64,000 nt of DNA, taken from an uncultured Bradyrhizobium sp. GTDB lineage: Bacteria > Pseudomonadota > Alphaproteobacteria > Rhizobiales > Xanthobacteraceae. The stretch spans positions 62,001-126,000 of the forward strand of contig NZ_CAKZHY010000170.1 in NCBI RefSeq assembly GCF_936928535.1. The letters run 5' to 3'. The notes beneath the pieces were generated by a model. That model had not been told where the DNA came from and made no database searches. It saw only the letters and a list, made by a program, of their open reading frames with translations. Positions within the stretch are counted from its first letter, which is position 1. Every line of letters begins with the position of its first letter. A program made the position numbers and the translations under genes. This document shows positions 23,212 through 32,139 of this stretch, piece after piece.

Positions 23212-24660
23212 ATGAGTGCTGAAGGCCCGACCTCGTCGACCGAACCCTCGCCGCCACGGCGTCCCAAAGTGATCAAGACCAACCAGCAGCAGGTGCTGCT
23301 GTATGTCGTGCTGACCCTGCTGCTGTCGCTGGCGACCGTTTGGGCGGGCCGCGCCTGGGTGCACAATTCGGAGACGCTGACCTTTGCTGTTGGCAGCCCC
23401 AATGGCGACGAGGCCCTGTTCGCGAACAAGCTCGCCACGCTTCTGAAGGACAACGGCTCGCGCTTCCGGATCAAGGTCGTGAACAATCCGGATAGTGCCA
23501 AGGCGATCGCGCAATTCGACCGCAAGCAGGCCGATCTTGCCATCCTGCGCACCGACGGCAAGGTGCCGTTCCGCGCGCGCGCGCTGGCGCTGCTTGAGCA
23601 CGATTTCGTGCTTCTGCTCGGTCCCGGCAACAAGAAGATCAAGTCGCTGGCCGAGCTGAAGAAGAAGAAGGTCGCGGTTCTCGCCGACAGCGATTCCTCG
23701 CTCGCCTTCGTCCGCAACCTCCTCGATATCGCCCCCGACAGTCCTGACGCCGCCAAGATCCAGATGGCGCCGCAGGGTACGACCCTGGACAGGCTGTTCG
23801 CGCCGGCGAGCGGCTTCAGTGCGGTGATCGCTATCGTCCACGCCTCCAAGGCCGTGCGCGACAGGGCCTATGAGCAGGTCGCCAAGCGCGGCGGCTTCAC
23901 GCTGAATGCGATTGATGAAGCCAAGGCGCTGGCGCGCAAATTCCCGGGCATTTCCGACGAGACTTTGACGGCCGGCACGCTGTCTGCGTCACCCGAGATT
24001 CCCGACGACGACCTCGACACGATCGGGCTCGAATGGCTTCTGGTCGCGCAATCCAAGATGTCCGGGACCACCGCCGGCGACATTGCGCGCATTGTTTACG
24101 AGAACAAATCCGCGCTTGGGCTCGACAACGGCTTTGCGACTCATATTGAGCCGGCTTCCGTCGAGAAGGACGCCTACGTGATGGCGCATCAGGGAGCGGC
24201 CGATTACATCAACGACGACACCAAGTCGTTCATGGATAAATACAGCGACATGATGTATCTGGGCGCCGCCGCGCTCAGCGTCATCGGCTCGATCTTCGCC
24301 GCGATCTACGCCAAGGTCACCCGCATCGCGCCGGAAAAGGCGAGCGAGCTCTCCACCGCCATCCTCTGCATCGGCGAGCGCATCGAGCATGCTCATTCAC
24401 TGGATCAGATCGAATGCCTCCAGGACGAGCTTGAGAGCATCCTGCGCGGCGCGGTGATCGGCTTGCGCGACGGCACGATCAGCACCGACGGGCTCGATAC
24501 CTTCAAGCTCGGTTACGAATTTGTCCGCGACGAGATCGGCATGCGCCGCGATTACTTGAAGCGCCACGCCAGCGAGATCGAGAAGGCCAGCCGACAGGCC
24601 CTCCCTCCCCCGCATGACGACACCAATGTCGTGGCGGTGAAGACGGCTCAGAGTGCCTGA
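23212..24660 (+). CDS. TAXI-family TRAP solute-binding protein with membrane anchors
   Basis: A 482-residue protein. A first helix at about residues 28-46 anchors it, then an extracytoplasmic TAXI-type binding domain (LTFAVGSPNGDEALFANKLATLL, ADLAILRTDGKVPF, FVLLLGPGNKKIKSLAELKKKKVAVL). A second helix at about residues 350-370 (YLGAAALSVIGSIFAAIYA) leads to a cytoplasmic helical tail that could be a coiled coil. The tail and the missing permease partner set it apart from ordinary TRAP binding proteins. It may sense a ligand rather than import it (inference). Confidence 0.8.
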   Translation: MSAEGPTSSTEPSPPRRPKVIKTNQQQVLLYVVLTLLLSLATVWAGRAWVHNSETLTFAVGSPNGDEALFANKLATLLKDNGSRFRIKVVNNPDSAKAIAQFDRKQADLAILRTDGKVPFRARALALLEHDFVLLLGPGNKKIKSLAELKKKKVAVLADSDSSLAFVRNLLDIAPDSPDAAKIQMAPQGTTLDRLFAPASGFSAVIAIVHASKAVRDRAYEQVAKRGGFTLNAIDEAKALARKFPGISDETLTAGTLSASPEIPDDDLDTIGLEWLLVAQSKMSGTTAGDIARIVYENKSALGLDNGFATHIEPASVEKDAYVMAHQGAADYINDDTKSFMDKYSDMMYLGAAALSVIGSIFAAIYAKVTRIAPEKASELSTAILCIGERIEHAHSLDQIECLQDELESILRGAVIGLRDGTISTDGLDTFKLGYEFVRDEIGMRRDYLKRHASEIEKASRQALPPPHDDTNVVAVKTAQSA

Positions 24661-24781
24661 CCTATCGAACCGTGCCCCGGGAACCCCCGGGGGCGGGTGT
24701 TTCTGGCAAATCGCGGCGGATCTCCTGCGGAACCGTGTCCCAAAGCAACCGTTGGTTAGGGGCACAACCGGAGAACGCACC

Positions 24782-25000
24782 ATGCGTATACTCCTCGTCG
24801 TCCTCTTGCTGGGAATGCTGGCTGCGGTTGGTTACTTCGCCTACTCGGCCATGTCAGTCGGAGGCGACCCGATCCCCACGGAAGGTTATGTGGCCCTGGC
24901 GCTCGGAGCGGGGTTCTCCGTGGTTGTCGGCATCGGCTTGATGATGCTGCTGTTCTTCAGCAGCCGCCGCGGCTATGACGAGCCACCCCATTTCAAGTGA
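24782..25000 (+). CDS. small two-helix membrane protein
   Basis: A 72-residue protein with two hydrophobic helices (MRILLVVLLLGMLAAVGYFAY and VALALGAGFSVVVGIGLMML) and a short basic tail (SSRRGYDEPPHFK). Ribosome site GGAGA ahead of ATG 24782. No known family is recognised. It lies between the TAXI-type gene and the potassium channel, on the same strand as both. A short hairpin (CCCCGGG-AAC-pairing) lies in the gap before it (24675-24692). Confidence 0.6.
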   Translation: MRILLVVLLLGMLAAVGYFAYSAMSVGGDPIPTEGYVALALGAGFSVVVGIGLMMLLFFSSRRGYDEPPHFK

Positions 25001-25137
25001 CCGCTTGACCTGCCCAGATTAGCCACCCGCATCGAAGGCGGGCGCCTGTCGTTGACGGCCTCCGCGCGGACGGGCACTTTGGCGCCGAAGTCCCAACCGG
25101 GGACAGCAAGAGAACCAAGACCGAGCCGCCATCCCGC

Positions 25138-26247
25138 ATGCCGAAGCCGATGTTTCCCGCCCTGGCCCAGTTCGTGGCCGCGACCGCCGGCCGCAACATG
25201 ACCAAGGCGGCTTATGTGGCGGTGACCGTCGGCGTGCTCAGCATGGTGCTGCTGACGCTCGAACCGGCCTATGAGACGGCGCACCGCTGGGTCGATTTCC
25301 TGCTGTGGGCCAGCCTCGTCTATTTCGTGTTCGAATGGCTGGTCCGGCTGCGCCATATGACGCGGCAAGGCCGGCTGGGGATCTACATGTCCTCGTCCGC
25401 CGGGTTGGTCGACACCGTCGGGGCGCTCGCCGTGCCGGTCGCGCTGGTCCTCGGCGCCGAGCCCAAGACGGCCTGGCTGCTGAGCGTGCTGTGGGTGCTG
25501 AAGGTCGTGCCGGGCATTCCCGGCCTGCGCCAGCTCCGTCGCGTGCTCGTGCTGGAATCGGGGCCTCTGCTCAGCGTGCTCGTGATTTTCCTGATGGTGG
25601 TCTTTCTTGCCTCCGTCGCCGAGTATTTCCTGGAGCGCGACGTGCAGCCCCAAACGTTCGGCAGCGTCCCCGCCGCACTGTGGTGGGCGGTCGTCACGCT
25701 GACCACGACAGGCTATGGCGACGTCGTGCCGGTCACGCCGCTCGGCCGAATGGTGGCTGCGCTGGTGATGATCTCCGGCCTCGGCGTGTTCGGCCTCTGG
25801 ACCGGTATCCTGGCGACCGGGTTCGCGGCGGAGACCCGCCGTGACAATTTCCTCAAGACCTGGGAATCCGTCAGCAAGGTGCCGTTCTTCGCGGCGCTAG
25901 GCCCAGCGGCCATCGCCGACGTCACCCACATGCTGCGCACCATGGAGCTGCCAGCGCGCACCATGATCATCCGCAAAGGTGCGCAGGGTGACTGCATGTA
26001 TTTCATCGCCGCCGGCGAGGTCGAGGTGGACCTGCCCGGCAAGAAAGTCCAGCTCGGGGAAGGCGCCTTCTTCGGCGAGATGGCGCTGCTCGGCAACAAC
26101 ATGCGCGGCGCCAACGTCTCGACCACGAAAGTGTCGCGGCTGCTCGTGCTCGACCTCGTCGACTTCCGCGTGCTGATGGCACGGCACCCCGATCTCGCCG
26201 AGACCATCGATGCCGAAGCCAAGCGGCGCACGCTTGAAAACAGGTAG
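25138..26247 (+). CDS. cyclic-nucleotide-gated potassium channel, MloK1-like
   Basis: A 369-residue channel of the bacterial CNG type. The voltage-sensor-like helices are at about residues 20-150; the pore selectivity filter TTTGYGD is at 189-195; the cyclic-nucleotide-binding domain fills the C-terminal third, with the phosphate-binding cassette FFGEMALLGNNMRGANVST and IAAGEVEVDLPG. This resembles MlotiK1 of Mesorhizobium loti (355 residues), a cAMP-gated potassium channel. It should sit in the inner membrane and open when cAMP binds. Monocistronic or with the next gene. Confidence 0.9.
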   Translation: MPKPMFPALAQFVAATAGRNMTKAAYVAVTVGVLSMVLLTLEPAYETAHRWVDFLLWASLVYFVFEWLVRLRHMTRQGRLGIYMSSSAGLVDTVGALAVPVALVLGAEPKTAWLLSVLWVLKVVPGIPGLRQLRRVLVLESGPLLSVLVIFLMVVFLASVAEYFLERDVQPQTFGSVPAALWWAVVTLTTTGYGDVVPVTPLGRMVAALVMISGLGVFGLWTGILATGFAAETRRDNFLKTWESVSKVPFFAALGPAAIADVTHMLRTMELPARTMIIRKGAQGDCMYFIAAGEVEVDLPGKKVQLGEGAFFGEMALLGNNMRGANVSTTKVSRLLVLDLVDFRVLMARHPDLAETIDAEAKRRTLENR

Positions 26248-26258
26248 TGGAGACAGGA

Positions 26259-27044
26259 ATGTCGGAGACAACCGACGCGGCCTCTGGCCCGGTGCTCGAA
26301 ATCCGCGGCGCCCGCGCGACCATCCGCCTCAACCGGCCCAAGCATCTCAACCGGCTTCAAGCCGAAGATCTTGGCGAGCTCGTCCGGCTGTTCGACCGGA
26401 TCGAGGCCGATCCTGATATCCGTGTCCTGGTGCTGACCGGCACGGGACGCGCGTTCTCCGCCGGCTATGATCTCAACTCGGTCGCCGAGCGCGCGGTCAG
26501 CGCCAACGAGCAACAGAGCGCGGGCTCGGCCTTCGAGGTCGTCGTCAACCGGCTCGAGGATCTCGGCGTGCCGACGATCTGCCGGCTCAATGGCGGCGTC
26601 TATGGCGGGTCGACGGACCTCGCGCTCGCCTGTGATTTCCGTATCGGCGTCGACACCGCCGAGATGTTCATGCCGGCCGCCCGGCTGGGGCTGCATTATT
26701 ACAGGAGCGGCATCAAACGCTACGCGACACGGCTCGGTGTCGACAACGCGAAAAGGCTATTCCTCACGGCCCAGAAGATCAGCGCGCCGGAAATGCTGCG
26801 GATCGGCTACCTCACCGCCATGGTCGCGGTAGAGTTTCTGGACGAGGAAGTCGACAAACTCGCCGATATCCTCGCCGGCAACGCACCGAGCGCGATGCGC
26901 GGCATGAAACGTGCCATCAATGAATTCGCTCGCGGCGAACTGGACGAGGCGGCCGCAGACCAGCGCCACCGCGACAGCATGCGCGGCGACGAGATCAAGG
27001 AAGGTATCAAGGCGTTCTCGGAGAAGCGGGCACCGCGGTTTTGA
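26259..27044 (+). CDS. crotonase-family protein lacking both hydratase glutamates
   Basis: A 261-residue crotonase fold. The loops FSAGYDLNSV and GGVYGGSTDLALACD keep the CoA-binding oxyanion region, but the first Glu of enoyl-CoA hydratase is Asp (Asp120) and the second is Ala (about residue 140, in FMPAARLGLH). So it is unlikely to be a simple hydratase; isomerase, hydrolase or decarboxylase chemistry is possible. ATG 26259 with GGAGACAGGA ahead is preferred to GTG 26247, which would overlap the channel gene's stop. Substrate unknown. Confidence 0.75.
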   Translation: MSETTDAASGPVLEIRGARATIRLNRPKHLNRLQAEDLGELVRLFDRIEADPDIRVLVLTGTGRAFSAGYDLNSVAERAVSANEQQSAGSAFEVVVNRLEDLGVPTICRLNGGVYGGSTDLALACDFRIGVDTAEMFMPAARLGLHYYRSGIKRYATRLGVDNAKRLFLTAQKISAPEMLRIGYLTAMVAVEFLDEEVDKLADILAGNAPSAMRGMKRAINEFARGELDEAAADQRHRDSMRGDEIKEGIKAFSEKRAPRF

Positions 27045-27047
27045 GGA

Positions 27048-27482
27048 TCATCCGCGCTTCGACCGCATTGCGCGTGTTTGACTGAGCTTTGAATCGTGCG
27101 ACAGCGCTTGATAGCGTTCGCTGTCGACAGCATAGATCGCGATACGGCCCTCCTTGTCGGCATGCACACCCCAGCCATAGCGCTTGCCGAGGCCTGAGGC
27201 CCGCATGCAGGCCTGTCCGCGCGAGAAGAACGCAGCGCGTGCCGCGTTCCTTTCCGGCCTGGTCGCCTTGGCTCCAAGCTCGCGCCCTTGCGCTGAGGTC
27301 GCGAAGATCACGTCGTCGGACGTGTACTTATAAGGCGCGTTCGCGATCATCGCATATTGCAGTCCGGCCACCGTCGGCCGTCCGGCCCGCGGCGGCGGCT
27401 CCTCACCGGCGCGCGCCGGACAGTCCTCGGCCACCCGGATGAACGTGTCGACACAATTGGTCGTATGGATCGGCTTGGTCAT
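27048..27482 (-). CDS. DUF6157-family protein
   Basis: A 144-residue protein of the DUF6157 family (MTKPIHTTNCVDTFIRVAEDCPAR, then GLQYAMIANAPYKYTSDDVIF and KRYGWGVHADKEGRIAIYAVDSERY). Function unknown; no catalytic motif recognised. It lies three bases from the convergent crotonase and 15 bases after the GST gene on its own strand, so it may be cotranscribed with the GST and share its WYL-linked control. Confidence 0.7.
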   Translation of the reverse strand: MTKPIHTTNCVDTFIRVAEDCPARAGEEPPPRAGRPTVAGLQYAMIANAPYKYTSDDVIFATSAQGRELGAKATRPERNAARAAFFSRGQACMRASGLGKRYGWGVHADKEGRIAIYAVDSERYQALSHDSKLSQTRAMRSKRG

Positions 27483-27497
27483 ATGAGTTCAGACCCT

Positions 27498-28142
27498 TCA
27501 TCCTCCCGCGGCTGCAGCATGCTGCGCAGCCATCTCATCGTCCGCCGCACTAATGCGCTGATACGCCTGTCGCGAGGTGATGCGCTCGCTGTAGCGAACA
27601 AATACATCCTTCTTCGGAACGATACCGAACATCATGGTCCAGTTGAACGCGACGCCCCACAAGATATCGGCAGCGGTCATGCGCTCGCCAAGCAGATACG
27701 GCCCTTTCGACAATTGAGCCTCGAGCGCGCCCAGCATGGTGTCGTAGTCTGCGTAGGGCGACTGCGTGATCGGCATCGGCTCGCGCTTCATAAACTTGTC
27801 GATCAAAGCGGGTTCGAAAGAGGAACCGTAATATGCGATCCAGCGCAAATAGGGGCCACGCAGCGGGTCGCCTGGTGCGGGTGTAAGGCCGGCCTGCGGA
27901 AAGAGATCGGAGAGATAGATACAAATGGCGACCTGCTCGGTCACGAGCGCGCCGCCATGCTGGATCGCCGGCACCTTGCCGAGCGGGTTGATGGCGAGAT
28001 AGGCCGGCTGCCGTTGCTCGCCTGCCTTCATGTTGAGGATATGGATATCATAGGGCGCGCCGAGCTCCTCCAGCAGCACCCGCGTGCCCATGGCCCGGCT
28101 CTGCGGCGAATAATACAGCGTGATGCGATTCGCGTCGTTCAT
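27498..28142 (-). CDS. glutathione S-transferase
   Basis: A 214-residue cytosolic GST. N-terminal domain ITLYYSPQSRAMGTRVLLEELGAPYDIHIL, cis-Pro segment NPLGKVPAIQ and EQVAICIYLSD (glutathione-contact region). The C-terminal helical domain has the N-capping motif TAADILW. The start is ATG 28142. The gene is divergent from a WYL regulator, and a 35-base palindrome lies in between. It would conjugate electrophiles with glutathione. Confidence 0.85.
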   Translation of the reverse strand: MNDANRITLYYSPQSRAMGTRVLLEELGAPYDIHILNMKAGEQRQPAYLAINPLGKVPAIQHGGALVTEQVAICIYLSDLFPQAGLTPAPGDPLRGPYLRWIAYYGSSFEPALIDKFMKREPMPITQSPYADYDTMLGALEAQLSKGPYLLGERMTAADILWGVAFNWTMMFGIVPKKDVFVRYSERITSRQAYQRISAADDEMAAQHAAAAGG

Positions 28143-28186
28143 GGCGGGTCTCCCTCGGGCCGGCTTGCGATGACGCCCCTTGTAGC

Positions 28187-28221
28187 AAACCATACCTGAC
28201 ATCCTGTGTCAGGTATGGTTT
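28187..28221. promoter_or_regulatory. 35-base palindrome between GST and WYL regulator
   Basis: Perfect 15-base arms (AAACCATACCTGACA and its complement) separated by five bases. It lies 45 bases before the GST start and nine before the WYL start, so it is likely the operator for both genes. Confidence 0.8.
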
Positions 28222-28229
28222 AAGCAATC

Positions 28230-29210
28230 ATGCGCGCGAGCCGAATGATGTCGATCCTCACCACCCTCCAGGCCAAGGGACAGGTCACTGCGCCCGAGCT
28301 CGCGGAGGCCTGCGAAGTCTCGGTGCGCACGATCTATCGCGATATCGACGCGCTCGCAGCATCCGGCGTTCCTGTTTATGCGGACCGCGGCGCGGAAGGG
28401 GGCTACCGTCTGCTCGACGGCTATCGCGTGCGGTTGAACGGTTTGTCGCAGAGCGAGGCGGGCGCGCTGTTTCTCGCAGGGCTCCCGGGCCCTGCGGCGG
28501 CGCTGGGGTTCGACTCAGCGATGATCGCTGCGCAGAATAAGCTGATGGCGGCGCTGCCCGCGAACCTTCGCGAAGATGCCGGACGGATGCAGGAGCGCTT
28601 TCACCTGGACGCGCCGGGCTGGTTCGGCGAGGCGGAAGAGCCCAAGCATTTGCGCGCGATTGCCGGTGCGGCTCTGCGCGGGACGCTGATAAAAATCCGC
28701 TATCAGAGCTGGCGCGCCGAGAAGCAGCGTCGCGTCGCCCCGCTCGGCCTCGTGCTCAAGGGCGGCAGCTGGTATCTCGCAGGGCAAGTCGACGGCAGCA
28801 TACGTACCTATCGCATCACGCGCGTGCTTGATTGCAGCGCGCTCGACGACCGCTTCGATCGCCCCGCCGATTTCGATCTCGCCACTTATTGGCAGAATGC
28901 GACGCTGCGGTTGGAAGCAGAAATGCATCCGAACGTCGCGACCGTGCAGCTGTCGCCGCTCGGCGTGAAACTGCTCGACGCACTGAGCCAGCCTTACGTC
29001 AGGGGGCGCACGCAGATTGAAGAGGCCAGCGATGCTGACGGCTGGCGTATCGCCAGAGTCCCGACGGGCAAGACGTCATGGCATGCGGCCGCCGAATTGC
29101 TGCGGCTCGGGTCCGAAGCCGAAGTGCTGGAGCCCGCCGATCTCCGCGAGAAAATGGCCGAGATGACCCAGGCGATGGCCGCGCGTTATCGTACGGCGCG
29201 GAAAGCATGA
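28230..29210 (+). CDS. WYL/YafY-type HTH transcriptional regulator
   Basis: A 326-residue regulator of the same family as the one at 20769, but longer. HTH at residues 1-60 (MMSILTTLQAKGQVTAPELAEACEVSVRTIYRDIDALAASGVPV). WYL domain from about residue 145 (GTLIKIRYQSWRAEKQRRVAPLGLVLKGGSWYLAGQVDG), and a C-terminal WCX-like extension to residue 326. The promoter overlaps a strong palindrome, so autoregulation and control of the divergent GST are likely. Ligand unknown. Confidence 0.88.
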   Translation: MRASRMMSILTTLQAKGQVTAPELAEACEVSVRTIYRDIDALAASGVPVYADRGAEGGYRLLDGYRVRLNGLSQSEAGALFLAGLPGPAAALGFDSAMIAAQNKLMAALPANLREDAGRMQERFHLDAPGWFGEAEEPKHLRAIAGAALRGTLIKIRYQSWRAEKQRRVAPLGLVLKGGSWYLAGQVDGSIRTYRITRVLDCSALDDRFDRPADFDLATYWQNATLRLEAEMHPNVATVQLSPLGVKLLDALSQPYVRGRTQIEEASDADGWRIARVPTGKTSWHAAAELLRLGSEAEVLEPADLREKMAEMTQAMAARYRTARKA

Positions 29211-29347
29211 TGGCGGCGCCTCTCGCCGCGATCAACGAAACAATTCTGAAACACGATTCTCACATCCCTGCGTGAACGTAATCGCGCTTCGCCTCGACCG
29301 AGAAGCAGGGACACAACAACGGCCTCGCGCCACACTGGAGAATGAGA

Positions 29348-29581
29348 ATGTTTCGTAAGCTCGCACTTGGACTGATCGCCGCCGGCTCGCTTGGCGCTGC
29401 CGCTCTCGCACCCACCGCCGCGTCGGCCCACGGCTTCCACCACTACTGGGGTCCCGGTTGGGGATTCGGCGGCATCTACGTCAACACCGGCATGAACAAT
29501 TGCTATCAGGAGCGCGTCATCCAGACCCGCCACGGCGCACGTGTCCGCGTCGTGAATGTCTGCGGGTATACCGTCTACTGA
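29348..29581 (+). CDS. small secreted His/Gly/Tyr-rich protein
   Basis: A 77-residue protein with a signal peptide (MFRKLALGLIAAGSLGAAALAPTAASA). The mature peptide is about 50 residues, with HGFHHYWGPGWGFGGIYVNTG and two Cys (NCYQERV and VNVCGY) that could pair. ATG 29348 is chosen because GGAG lies seven bases before it; ATG 29342 is too close. Similar short proteins with an HHY-like motif occur in Bradyrhizobium; function unknown. A hairpin follows it. Confidence 0.65.
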   Translation: MFRKLALGLIAAGSLGAAALAPTAASAHGFHHYWGPGWGFGGIYVNTGMNNCYQERVIQTRHGARVRVVNVCGYTVY

Positions 29582-29603
29582 GCACGGCTGCTTCGATTGG
29601 CGT

Positions 29604-29628
29604 ACCCCGACCGCTCCGCGGCCGGGGT
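29604..29628. terminator. hairpin between convergent genes
   Basis: ACCCCG-A-CCGC, loop TCC, GCGG-C-CGGGGT: two short stems with one mismatched base, placed between the small secreted protein and the EAL gene, which converge. No T run on the plus strand. Confidence 0.5.
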
Positions 29629-29636
29629 TCGTCGTT

Positions 29637-30863
29637 TCAGCTAGCAAGCGCCGTTGGGGACGCGGCCAGCTCGTCAGCACTGGAATTGCGCTGCAATATC
29701 CACCGCTCCGCGCGCGAACGCCGCAGCGATGGTGCAAAGAAGAAGCCCTGGGCAACGTCGCAACCGATGCGGCGTATGATCTCGAGGGCCTCGGGGCTTT
29801 CGACTCCTTCAGCCACGACCTTCATGTTGAACGCCTTCGCCAGTGCCACCGACGCGTCGACGATCTTCATCATGTCCTCGTCGGATTCACAGCCCTTGAT
29901 GAACGACTGGTCGATCTTGAGCTCGCTGAACGGCAGCCGCGCCAGCGCGGCAAGCGACGAATATCCGGTGCCGAAATCATCGATGGCCGTGCCGATCTTC
30001 TTGATCCGTAGCCGTACCAGAATATCGTTGGCGCGATCGACGTCGGCCATGGCGATCGTCTCGGTGATCTCCACCGTCAGCGCAGACGGGGGGATGTTTT
30101 CGCGGCGCAGGGTCTCCTCGATCCGCTCGGGCAGCGTCAGATCCGACATCAGCGAGCCGGAGATATTCACGGCGATGGTGAAGCCCGGATTGCGCTCGAT
30201 CAGCTTGCGGCCCTGCGACATCGCAGACGATAACACGCAGTCGGTCAACTCGCGCATGAGGCCGGCTTGCTCGGCAATTGGAATGAAAACCAGCGGCGAC
30301 ACCATGCCGAACTCAGCGCTGCGCCAGCGCGCCAACGCCTCGGCGCCGATGACCCTGCCGGTCTGCAGCGCGATTTTCGGCTGGAATTCGACGAAAAACT
30401 CGCCGGCGGCGAGACCATCCGCGATATGGTCCGGCGTGATCGGCGGCAACGGCGAAGCGGATGTTGCAGCCAACGACGAGCGCTGCGGCAGTTCGAGCGC
30501 GCCGCGCAGACGAGTGAGATCGAGCGGCTTGGTCAGGCAGCCGCCAACCAGCAGCTTCAGGCCGTTTGCAACCCGGCGCGTCGCCTTCATGATGCGATCA
30601 TCGCAACCGCTGATGATCACGATGGACATCGATTTGAGATTTCGCTCGGCAACGAAGCGCAGCAGCTCCACCCCGTCCCGCTCTCCAAGCGACAGGTCGA
30701 GCGCCATGGTCTGGAAGGTTTCTCGGGCCAGAAGTTCGGTTGCAGCCTCGAAGGACGAAGCAACGACGGTGTCGTAGCCGAGCTTCGCACCGATCTTGCT
30801 GATCAGGACCCGTTGCACCAGATCGTCATCAACCACCAGAAGACGGCTTCTCGTCGCGTTCAT
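29637..30863 (-). CDS. response regulator with EAL phosphodiesterase domain
   Basis: A 408-residue protein. Residues 5-125 are a receiver domain with the acidic pair DDD (12-14), phospho-acceptor Asp56 (ALDLSLG) and the conserved Lys in LTKP. Residues 145-385 are an EAL domain with all catalytic parts: EALAR, AVNISG, VEITET, AIDDFGTGYSS, ELKIDQSFI and VVAEGVE. It should hydrolyse cyclic di-GMP in the cytoplasm when activated by phosphorylation. No sensor kinase gene is beside it. The C-terminal tail is Ser/Ala-rich. Its activity as a phosphodiesterase is well supported by the motifs. Confidence 0.88.
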   Translation of the reverse strand: MNATRSRLLVVDDDLVQRVLISKIGAKLGYDTVVASSFEAATELLARETFQTMALDLSLGERDGVELLRFVAERNLKSMSIVIISGCDDRIMKATRRVANGLKLLVGGCLTKPLDLTRLRGALELPQRSSLAATSASPLPPITPDHIADGLAAGEFFVEFQPKIALQTGRVIGAEALARWRSAEFGMVSPLVFIPIAEQAGLMRELTDCVLSSAMSQGRKLIERNPGFTIAVNISGSLMSDLTLPERIEETLRRENIPPSALTVEITETIAMADVDRANDILVRLRIKKIGTAIDDFGTGYSSLAALARLPFSELKIDQSFIKGCESDEDMMKIVDASVALAKAFNMKVVAEGVESPEALEIIRRIGCDVAQGFFFAPSLRRSRAERWILQRNSSADELAASPTALAS

Positions 30864-31149
30864 TGCCCATCGCTCCAGACATCGGATGCTTTGATGCGAG
30901 AGACATTAGGAGAGCGGGCTCACCTTGCCGTGAATACAAGGCTGCTAAAACTTTCTCGATCCGGAAGAACTAGTTAGGCATATTTCAGCGGCAGCCAAGC
31001 GATTGATTTCAATTGGCGTTTTCGTTTCGCTCGACGTGGTGTGGCTGCACGGTACTGGGATGATCCGTGCCATCGGCACATGCGATGAACAGGCCGTAAA
31101 GCCCTCTATCGAAAGCCGGCAAATGCGGGACAGGCCTCGAAGGAAACCT

Positions 31150-32139
31150 CTACTGGAGCACCCTTCGCGAGTCGCCCTTCAGCTGCTGCCGGCGAAACCA
31201 GGCCCATGTCTCACGTGTCGTCCTGATGTAGCCGCGGCCGCGATAGACGATCTCGCCATCGACGATCTCGTTCAGCTTCGGCAACGCGTGAAACGGGATC
31301 GAGGGGTAGGCATGGTGCTCGACATGATAGGGCATATTCCACGTCATCCATCTGACGATCGCCAAAGTATAGGTGGTGCGCGTGTTCTGGAAGGCGCTGC
31401 GCGTGCGCTCACAGCCGGTGTGCTCGGCCAGGAGATAAGGCCGGAGGAAAAATTGCCCGATGATCAGCGGGGCGATCCAGACCTCGAGCAGCAGCGCGGT
31501 GGAGAACCACAGTGAGAGCGTGAGCAGCAGGATATAGAGCGCGGCATAGACGCGCGCTTCGGTCACGATAATGGCGCGTCTGTTCTCGGGGATCCAGGGC
31601 ACCGTGACCTTGCCGGTGATGGCGTGACCGAGCATCAGTCGGAGGCGGCCCGCAACCTGGAGCAGACCGCTATAGGCGAGCGCGATCTGGGTGTCGGATT
31701 TCGGCTTCACGCCCACGATCAGCTCCGGGTCCTTCTCGGGATCCTGGGTGTAGCGATGATGGTCCCAATGGAACAGGCAGTAATATTCGTAAGGTTGCCC
31801 GATGATGAAGGCCGAGAGATAGCCGACCGCGAGATTGAGACCGCGACTCCTGAAGGCGGTCTTGTGCGCGGTCTCGTGCACCGCCATGAACAGGAAGGCG
31901 ACAAAATAGCCCTGCACCACCATCAGCGGCAACGCCCAAAGGACGCCATGGCTCGAGCTCACCTTCCAGATCAACAACCCGACCAGCACGACCAGGCCAT
32001 AGTGACACAGGCTGCGCGCCGCGCCCTTGAGATCGGAGCGTACCGACAATTCGCGCAGCATCGCTGGTGCCAAAAGCTTGAGGCGCTGGCCGGGTTCTGC
32101 AACGGAAACGGTCGCATCAGTCATGATCAGGACCTGCAT
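31150..32139 (-). CDS. fatty acid desaturase-like membrane di-iron enzyme
   Basis: A 329-residue membrane protein with the three histidine boxes of desaturases/hydroxylases: HETAHKT, HWDHHRYTQ and HVEHHAYP (HxxxH, HxxHH, HxxHH). The helices around these (VVLVGLLIWKV, PLMVVQGYFVAFLFMAV, LIIGQFFLRPYLL) fix the site on the cytoplasmic side. The substrate may be an acyl chain or a carotenoid-like molecule. Start chosen at 32139, where ATG overlaps the upstream stop as TAATG; ATG 32124 is an alternative. It is translationally coupled to the alpha/beta hydrolase. Confidence 0.85.
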   Translation of the reverse strand: MQVLIMTDATVSVAEPGQRLKLLAPAMLRELSVRSDLKGAARSLCHYGLVVLVGLLIWKVSSSHGVLWALPLMVVQGYFVAFLFMAVHETAHKTAFRSRGLNLAVGYLSAFIIGQPYEYYCLFHWDHHRYTQDPEKDPELIVGVKPKSDTQIALAYSGLLQVAGRLRLMLGHAITGKVTVPWIPENRRAIIVTEARVYAALYILLLTLSLWFSTALLLEVWIAPLIIGQFFLRPYLLAEHTGCERTRSAFQNTRTTYTLAIVRWMTWNMPYHVEHHAYPSIPFHALPKLNEIVDGEIVYRGRGYIRTTRETWAWFRRQQLKGDSRRVLQ

